Positions 59,630 through 64,000 of a stretch of 64,000 nucleotides of DNA are shown one piece after another. Each line of letters begins with the position of its first letter. Within the stretch, counting starts at the first letter, position 1. Source of the stretch: Alphaproteobacteria bacterium (lineage in GTDB: Bacteria > Pseudomonadota > Alphaproteobacteria > Micropepsales > Micropepsaceae); NCBI GenBank assembly GCA_023259375.1, contig JAHFQC010000007.1, positions 31,419 to 95,418 on the forward strand, written 5' to 3'. The notes below the pieces were generated by a model, which saw only the letters and a program-made list of their open reading frames with translations, was not told the DNA's origin and did not search any database. The translations under genes were made by a program, and so were the position numbers.

Positions 59630-61069
59630 ATGGCAGACAAACAAGCGCTCGTCATCTTCGGCGCCACCGGCGACCTCGCGCTGAAGATGATCTACCCCTC
59701 GCTCTATTTTCTCGACATGGAAGGCCACCTCGCCGACAACCTCAGCATCGTCGGTGTGGCCCGCTCCGAACTCGACGACAACGCCTTCATCGCAAAGGTG
59801 CATGACAGCCTGGTCGATCATGCCGGCGCCGATTTCCGTGTCGACGTTTGGACCCGCTTTGCGGCGCGCCTCGGCTATTGCGCCGGCGACGTGACCCAGG
59901 AAGCGCCCTATCGCGGGCTCAACGAGCGGCTCGAGGATTGCGCGATTCCGCTGCACTACCTGTCGACATCTCCCGATTTCTTCGGCGTCATCGCCGGGCA
60001 CCTCAAGACCGCGGGCCTGATCCGGCCGGAAACGCGGATTGCGGTGGAAAAGCCGATCGGCCGCGATCTCAAGACCTCGCGCGAGATCGAAGCGGCGCTG
60101 GGGCAAGCACTCCCCGAGAAACGCATCCTTCGCGTCGATCACTATCTCGGCAAGGATACGGTGCAGAACCTGATTGCCCTCAGGTTTGCCAATACGCTGT
60201 TCGAACCGCTATGGAACAAGGACTCGATCGAACACGTCCAGATCACCGTTGCCGAGACCGTCGGCGTCGAGCGGCGTTGGTCCTATTACGACTCCTACGG
60301 TGCCCTGCGCGATATCGTGCAGAACCACATGCTGCAACTGCTTTGCCTGGTGGCGATGGAGCCGCCGCCCGACCTCGAAGCCGATTCCGTGCACACCGAG
60401 AAGGTCAAGGTGCTGCGGTCGTTACGCCCGATCGGGGCCGCCGAAGTCGAGCGCGAAACCGTGCGCGGCCAGTATCGCCGAGGGTTTATGGAGAGCGGTG
60501 CCGTGCCGGGCTACAGCGAAGAAACAGGCGGCGGCGCGTCCGACACCGAAACCTTCGTCGCGTTGCGCGCCCATATCGACAACTGGCGCTGGGCCGGCGT
60601 GCCCTTCTTCCTGCGAACCGGCAAACGGCTGCCGACGCGCTCGACCCAGATCGTGGTGCAATTCAAACCGGTGCCGCATTCGATCTTCCACCGCACCATG
60701 AACGCGCCCAACCGGCTCGTCATCCGGCTGCAGCCGCAGGAAGAGATTGCGCTGCAGATCATGAACAAAACGCCGGAACTCGAAGCGGTGCGTTTGCGGC
60801 CGGTGACACTCGACCTCAACCTGATCGACGCCTTCCGCACAACGCGACGGCGCATTGCGTACGAGCGGCTCATCTTCGATGCCCTGAACGGCTCGGCGTT
60901 CCTGTTCGTGCGGCGCGACGAAGTCGAAAGCGCCTGGACCTGGATCGATCGCATCGAAGCAGGCTGGAAGGAACGCGACATGCGTCCCCTGCCCTACACG
61001 GCGGGCACATGGGGACCATCGAGCTCCTTCGCGCTCACCGAACGCCAGGGTTATTCCTGGGTCGAATAA
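59630..61069 (+). CDS. zwf: Glucose-6-phosphate 1-dehydrogenase
   Basis: 479 residues, first step of the oxidative pentose phosphate and Entner-Doudoroff pathways. The NADP loop is IFGATGDLALKM (9-20). The substrate/catalytic motif RVDHYLGKDTVQNL is near residue 167, followed by NKDSIEHVQITVAET and YYDSYGALRDIVQNHMLQLLCLV. A C-terminal RTGKRLPTRSTQIVVQFK is also typical. It is located right after a sugar-acid carrier, consistent with Entner-Doudoroff use of uronates. The start at 59630 has GGAAAGG upstream. Confidence 0.97.
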   Translation: MADKQALVIFGATGDLALKMIYPSLYFLDMEGHLADNLSIVGVARSELDDNAFIAKVHDSLVDHAGADFRVDVWTRFAARLGYCAGDVTQEAPYRGLNERLEDCAIPLHYLSTSPDFFGVIAGHLKTAGLIRPETRIAVEKPIGRDLKTSREIEAALGQALPEKRILRVDHYLGKDTVQNLIALRFANTLFEPLWNKDSIEHVQITVAETVGVERRWSYYDSYGALRDIVQNHMLQLLCLVAMEPPPDLEADSVHTEKVKVLRSLRPIGAAEVERETVRGQYRRGFMESGAVPGYSEETGGGASDTETFVALRAHIDNWRWAGVPFFLRTGKRLPTRSTQIVVQFKPVPHSIFHRTMNAPNRLVIRLQPQEEIALQIMNKTPELEAVRLRPVTLDLNLIDAFRTTRRRIAYERLIFDALNGSAFLFVRRDEVESAWTWIDRIEAGWKERDMRPLPYTAGTWGPSSSFALTERQGYSWVE

Positions 61070-61735
61070 TCACCTGCGGGCCACCGTAATGGCGCGGGCG
61101 TTGTAGACGGCAGGATACAGCGCCCGCAGTTTTTCGATCTTGGGCTGATCGTTGACGACGATATACGGGTCATACGGATGCTTGATCAGGTAATCCTGAT
61201 GATAGTCTTCCGCTGGGTAAAAACCGGAAAACGATGAAACGCGCGTAGCGATCGGCCGGGCGAAAGCATGCGCCGCGGCTAACTGCGCGATATAGGCAGA
61301 GGCCACGCGGGCCTGCGCCGGATCTGCGGCGAAAACCTCGGAGCGGTATTGCGGTCCCTCGTCCGGCCCCTGACGGTTCAACTCGGTCGGATCCATGACG
61401 GAGAAAAACACCCGCAGCAGGCCACCGTACGAGACTTGGCGCGGATCGTAAGTGATACGCACCGCCTCGGCATGGCCGGTATTGCCCCACTCGACCACAC
61501 TATAGCGGGCGGTCGACGCAGATCCGCCGGAATATCCAGCCGTCACGGTTTTCACGCCTTTGACATGTTGGAAAACGCCCTGTATGCCCCAGAAACAGCC
61601 GCCGGCGAACACGGCCGTCTGGTTGGCGTCGACGGCAGGGACATCCTGTTGCGGCGGCGGCAGGGCACGCTGGGTTTCCTCGGCGGCGGCAGACGTGGTG
61701 GCGAGCAGGGCGGAAAAAATCAGGCTTTTCAGCAT
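61070..61735 (-). CDS. msrA: Exported peptide-methionine (S)-S-oxide reductase
   Basis: 221 residues with a Sec signal (MLKSLIFSALLATTSAAA). The catalytic motif GGCFWG follows a short Pro-rich region (about 45-50 after the signal). TAGYSGGSASTARYSVVEWGNTGHAEAVRI and the DYHQDYL block near the C-terminus fit MsrA. It reduces the S-epimer of methionine sulfoxide, here in the periplasm. It is 10 bases downstream of msrB on the same strand and ends back to back with zwf. Confidence 0.94.
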   Translation of the reverse strand: MLKSLIFSALLATTSAAAEETQRALPPPQQDVPAVDANQTAVFAGGCFWGIQGVFQHVKGVKTVTAGYSGGSASTARYSVVEWGNTGHAEAVRITYDPRQVSYGGLLRVFFSVMDPTELNRQGPDEGPQYRSEVFAADPAQARVASAYIAQLAAAHAFARPIATRVSSFSGFYPAEDYHQDYLIKHPYDPYIVVNDQPKIEKLRALYPAVYNARAITVARR

Positions 61736-61745
61736 CGCTTCCTCC

Positions 61746-62267
61746 TCAGGCTCGTGGGACGAATTTGAGCGCAGCGGCATTCATGCAGTAGCGCAACCCG
61801 GTCGGCCGCGGCCCGTCACTGAAGACATGGCCGAGATGGGCATCGCACAAACTGCACGACACGGCCGTGCGCGCTTCGAACAGGCTGGTATCGCGGGTCT
61901 CGCGCACATTGTTCGCTGCGATCGGCCGGTAAAAGCTCGGCCACCCGGTGCCGGAATCGAATTTGGTATGGGAGTCGAACAGCGCCGTGCCGCAACAGAT
62001 ACAGCGGTACAGCCCGTCGGCATGATTGTCCCAGCCGGGGCCGGTGAACGCGCGTTCCGTTCCGGCATGGCGCGTCACTTCATAGGCAAGAGGAGAAAGC
62101 AGTCGCCGCCATTCCTCGTCGCTTCGCACCAGCTTAGGCAGCGGTTTCACACCGAGCACCTGCCCGGCGGGCGAGAATTCCGCCACCGAGACGGTCGTTG
62201 CGGCCGTCGAAGACCTTGTAAATAGTGTGGATAAAGTTGCGGTAACCAACAATTGGCGTCGCGTCAC
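61746..62267 (-). CDS. msrB: Exported peptide-methionine (R)-S-oxide reductase
   Basis: 173 residues from GTG 62267, which has GGAGGT five bases before it. The N-terminus TRRQLLVTATLSTLF is a likely Tat or Sec signal with paired arginines. Two CxxC zinc pairs (YRCICCGT and CSLCDAHLG), GTGWPSF and the catalytic GLRYCMNAAALKF mark MsrB. It reduces the R-epimer of methionine sulfoxide. The pair MsrB-MsrA forms an exported methionine-repair operon. The open frame to 62441 was rejected. Confidence 0.93.
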   Translation of the reverse strand: MTRRQLLVTATLSTLFTRSSTAATTVSVAEFSPAGQVLGVKPLPKLVRSDEEWRRLLSPLAYEVTRHAGTERAFTGPGWDNHADGLYRCICCGTALFDSHTKFDSGTGWPSFYRPIAANNVRETRDTSLFEARTAVSCSLCDAHLGHVFSDGPRPTGLRYCMNAAALKFVPRA

Positions 62268-62335
62268 GCTTACCTCCGATCCCCGCACGGCGATTATGTG
62301 GGGACCAAGGCCGGACTTGCCAAGTTGATTCTGTT

Positions 62336-63493
62336 TTAGAGACGAACGACCTTTAGATCGTCGGGGACCGGCGCGTTGACCACGTTGAATTCGGTGCGCC
62401 CGATCAGCCGGCCGTCGACCGACACGACATCGACCCGCCACAACCCGGGATCCAGGTTGGTCTTATAGGAATAGTTTCGATACCCCTTGTCGCGACCGCC
62501 CCGAAGACTGTTGGTAAGGCGTTGCACCGTGTCCCAGTTGCTGTGCTGGTCGTCGTAGTGCTGCCAGACATAGTAGGTCGTGGTGTTGAGATCGACCGGC
62601 GCGAATACCGCTCCGAACACGATGACCGGCTTGCCCGGCTCGACATGCACGGTGCGGCGGCTGATCAGCGACGCCACGAACGAGCGCGGCTCTTCGGCCG
62701 CCAAATAGTACATGCTGCGGGCGCGTGCCAGGGCCGTATCCGGCTTGGTGCCGATGCAACGGATGGCGCCCCGCGCCGGGACACGGCAGATCGAGTGATA
62801 GACGCCCGCCTGCTGCATCGCGAGCGGCAGCGGCGGCAACACGTCGAGGAAATAGAGCGCGGTGACCAGCGCATAGACCGCAACGGCACCGCCGCCGATC
62901 TGCCACTTCACCTCGCCAAGCCGCGAGCGGCTGAGCTTCGAGAGCAACCACAGGAAGCCGGCAAAAACCGCCACCGCCACGACACCGCTGGCCAGGAACA
63001 TCGCAACGCCGATCGACTTGGTGAAGACCGGCAGCATGAACGCGCAGTAGGAGAACAGCGCGAAGAAGAGCAGCGTCGTCGTGAAGATCAGTCGCGCGTG
63101 GTAGCGCTTGAAAACTTCGTTGCCGATGAAGATGGCAAACAGGATGAGAAGGAACGGCCACGAGCCGGCAAGAACACCGCTACGGGCATAGAACACCAGG
63201 AACGCGCTCCACAACGATCCCAGTACGAACTGCGTCAGGGCCGGCAGATAGGAGCGCAACGTGACGACGAACTTCGAGACCCATTCCTGATGGGCTTCCA
63301 GCCAGTGCAGCAGAGCAATCGAGAACGCCGCAACGCCGAGATAGACGATCAGGAGCGTCTGGGTGACGGGATGATCGACGCGGCCGTAGGAAAAGAAGTC
63401 GAATGCGAAACCGCCCGCCATGGCGATCGCCGAAATGTGACGCTCGTAGGTCTTGAGGGTCGACATCCATTGCTGGATTGGCGGTTTATACAT
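62336..63493 (-). CDS. DUF2914-domain membrane protein
   Basis: 385 residues. Seven or eight membrane helices fill about 20-245, then a soluble C-terminal domain (about 260-385). The DUF2914 pattern is seen in QHYDDQHSNWDTVQRL, RGGRDKGYRNYSYK and GLWRVDVVSVDGRLIGRTEFNVV. Function unknown; family members are predicted envelope proteins. The start is M at 63493, with a second ATG at 63466. The following gene on the same strand is msrB. Confidence 0.82.
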   Translation of the reverse strand: MYKPPIQQWMSTLKTYERHISAIAMAGGFAFDFFSYGRVDHPVTQTLLIVYLGVAAFSIALLHWLEAHQEWVSKFVVTLRSYLPALTQFVLGSLWSAFLVFYARSGVLAGSWPFLLILFAIFIGNEVFKRYHARLIFTTTLLFFALFSYCAFMLPVFTKSIGVAMFLASGVVAVAVFAGFLWLLSKLSRSRLGEVKWQIGGGAVAVYALVTALYFLDVLPPLPLAMQQAGVYHSICRVPARGAIRCIGTKPDTALARARSMYYLAAEEPRSFVASLISRRTVHVEPGKPVIVFGAVFAPVDLNTTTYYVWQHYDDQHSNWDTVQRLTNSLRGGRDKGYRNYSYKTNLDPGLWRVDVVSVDGRLIGRTEFNVVNAPVPDDLKVVRL

Positions 63494-63669
63494 GGGCGGC
63501 AGCGTGAAGCGGGTTGCGCTGCGTCATAGGCCGCGCGGCGGCGGGCGCGAAGGCGACCCCGCGTCGCGTGCGCAAGTCCTTCCAACTCAGGTGCTTTTCG
63601 CCATTACCCGGCACGAAAGGCAATCCCGATGATCACGGCCGGGCAGCAAATATAGACCGAATGCGACTA

Positions 63670-63683
63670 TGACGGATCCGTCA
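63670..63683. repeat. Perfect 14-bp palindrome TGACGGATCCGTCA
   Basis: It lies 5 bases beyond the stop codon of the hydratase-family gene and 177 bases before the DUF2914 gene. It could be an operator for the downstream gene or part of a weak terminator; no T tract follows. Only the symmetry supports it. Confidence 0.35.
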
Positions 63684-63687
63684 CCCG

Positions 63688-64000
63688 TCAGACACGCGCC
63701 TTCAGCGGAACGCCGACGCACTGAATCGCGCCGAGACCCTTGAATTCGATACGCGCCAACTCACCCGGATTGATGTCATGGACACCGGTAACAGCGCCGG
63801 TCGTGATCATCATGCCGGCCTTCAGCGGCAAACCGCGCTTGGCGCACAGTTCGGCCACGAAACGCAAGGATTCGAGCGGACCGCCCGGCACATTGGCGGC
63901 CATGCCGGTACCAACCGACTTGCCGTTGATGAACGTCTCGCAGGTGAGCTCGGTGAGCACGCGCTCACGCCAATTGGGAATTTCCGGTCCGACGATGATG
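63688..64000 (-). CDS. 2-keto-4-pentenoate hydratase family protein (3' part, runs off the window)
   Basis: The visible part is about 104 codons and continues past base 64000. It contains VGPEIPNWRERV, TCETFINGKSVGTGMAANVPGGPLESLRFVAEL and then KRGLPLKAGMMITTGAVTGVHDINPGELARIEF with the FAA-fold C-terminal signature. Members (MhpD/HpcG) hydrate 2-oxopent-4-enoate in aromatic breakdown. The N-terminal part and start are outside the window. Confidence 0.85.
   Translation of the reverse strand, partial: IIVGPEIPNWRERVLTELTCETFINGKSVGTGMAANVPGGPLESLRFVAELCAKRGLPLKAGMMITTGAVTGVHDINPGELARIEFKGLGAIQCVGVPLKARV

Overview
The window is a chromosomal segment of a GC-rich Gram-negative alphaproteobacterium. 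Three things point to this class. The tmRNA gene is circularly permuted and gives a two-piece RNA. There is an SspB-type ClpXP adaptor of the alpha type. The mraZ-to-ftsZ cluster is followed, after an interruption, by lpxC-bamD-recN-ligA. A consensus CtrA-type box also lies upstream of mraZ. The genus cannot be fixed from the sequence; a Rhizomicrobium/Micropepsaceae-like or Caulobacter/Rhizobiales-like soil bacterium is only a guess.

Layout. 1-3.3 kb: tail-collar-type protein, GNAT acetyltransferase, Rossmann-fold protein, thyA, and a brnT-brnA toxin-antitoxin pair. 3.4-3.7 kb: permuted ssrA, whose tag reads ANDNEMALAA. 3.7-10.8 kb: secreted protein, MFS exporter, sspB, fumC, spermidine-synthase-like protein, EamA transporter, small ribbon-helix-helix and DUF4169 proteins, and a GST. 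10.8-19 kb: uvrD-type helicase, an AT-richer orphan gene, prmA, aminopeptidase P, esterase and NIPSNAP protein. 19-25.4 kb, minus strand: exonuclease, ligA, recN, bamD and lpxC. The lpxC frame is cut by an in-frame amber codon exactly where a conserved lysine is expected. 25.5-30.9 kb: membrane proteins, a periplasmic GH13 amylase, a GH97 alpha-glucosidase and a GNAT gene, all placed between ftsZ and lpxC.

30.9-49 kb: an 18-kb minus-strand division and cell-wall (dcw) cluster in the order mraZ-rsmH-ftsL-ftsI-murE-murF-mraY-murD-ftsW-murG-murC-murB-ddl-ftsQ-ftsA-ftsZ. Many junctions overlap as ATGA or GTGA, and a strong terminator follows ftsZ. Upstream of mraZ are four phased TGGGN repeats (an MraZ box) and a TTAA-N7-TTAA site. 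49.3-53 kb: trmO, a ClpP-fold serine protease of the SDH family, a HemG-like flavodoxin, rnpB (RNase P RNA) and two hypothetical genes. 53-56.5 kb: an AmpD-like amidase divergent from a class A beta-lactamase, a small ribbon-helix-helix operon, a palindromic intergenic repeat (a second half-copy lies near 18.7 kb), and a TerB/DnaJ protein. 56.5-64 kb: SDR, TIGR02206-like membrane protein, a hexuronate-type MFS transporter with a GntR/LacI-like operator, zwf, exported msrA and msrB, a DUF2914 membrane protein, and the 3' part of a 2-keto-4-pentenoate hydratase-family gene that runs off the window.

Functionally, the core is peptidoglycan precursor synthesis plus the divisome, with the outer-membrane genes (lpxC, bamD) downstream. 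Around it are tmRNA/SspB quality control, saccharide and sugar-acid use (GH13, GH97, MFS, zwf) and envelope repair (MsrA/B, amidase, beta-lactamase). No prophage, insertion sequence, CRISPR array or tRNA gene was recognised.
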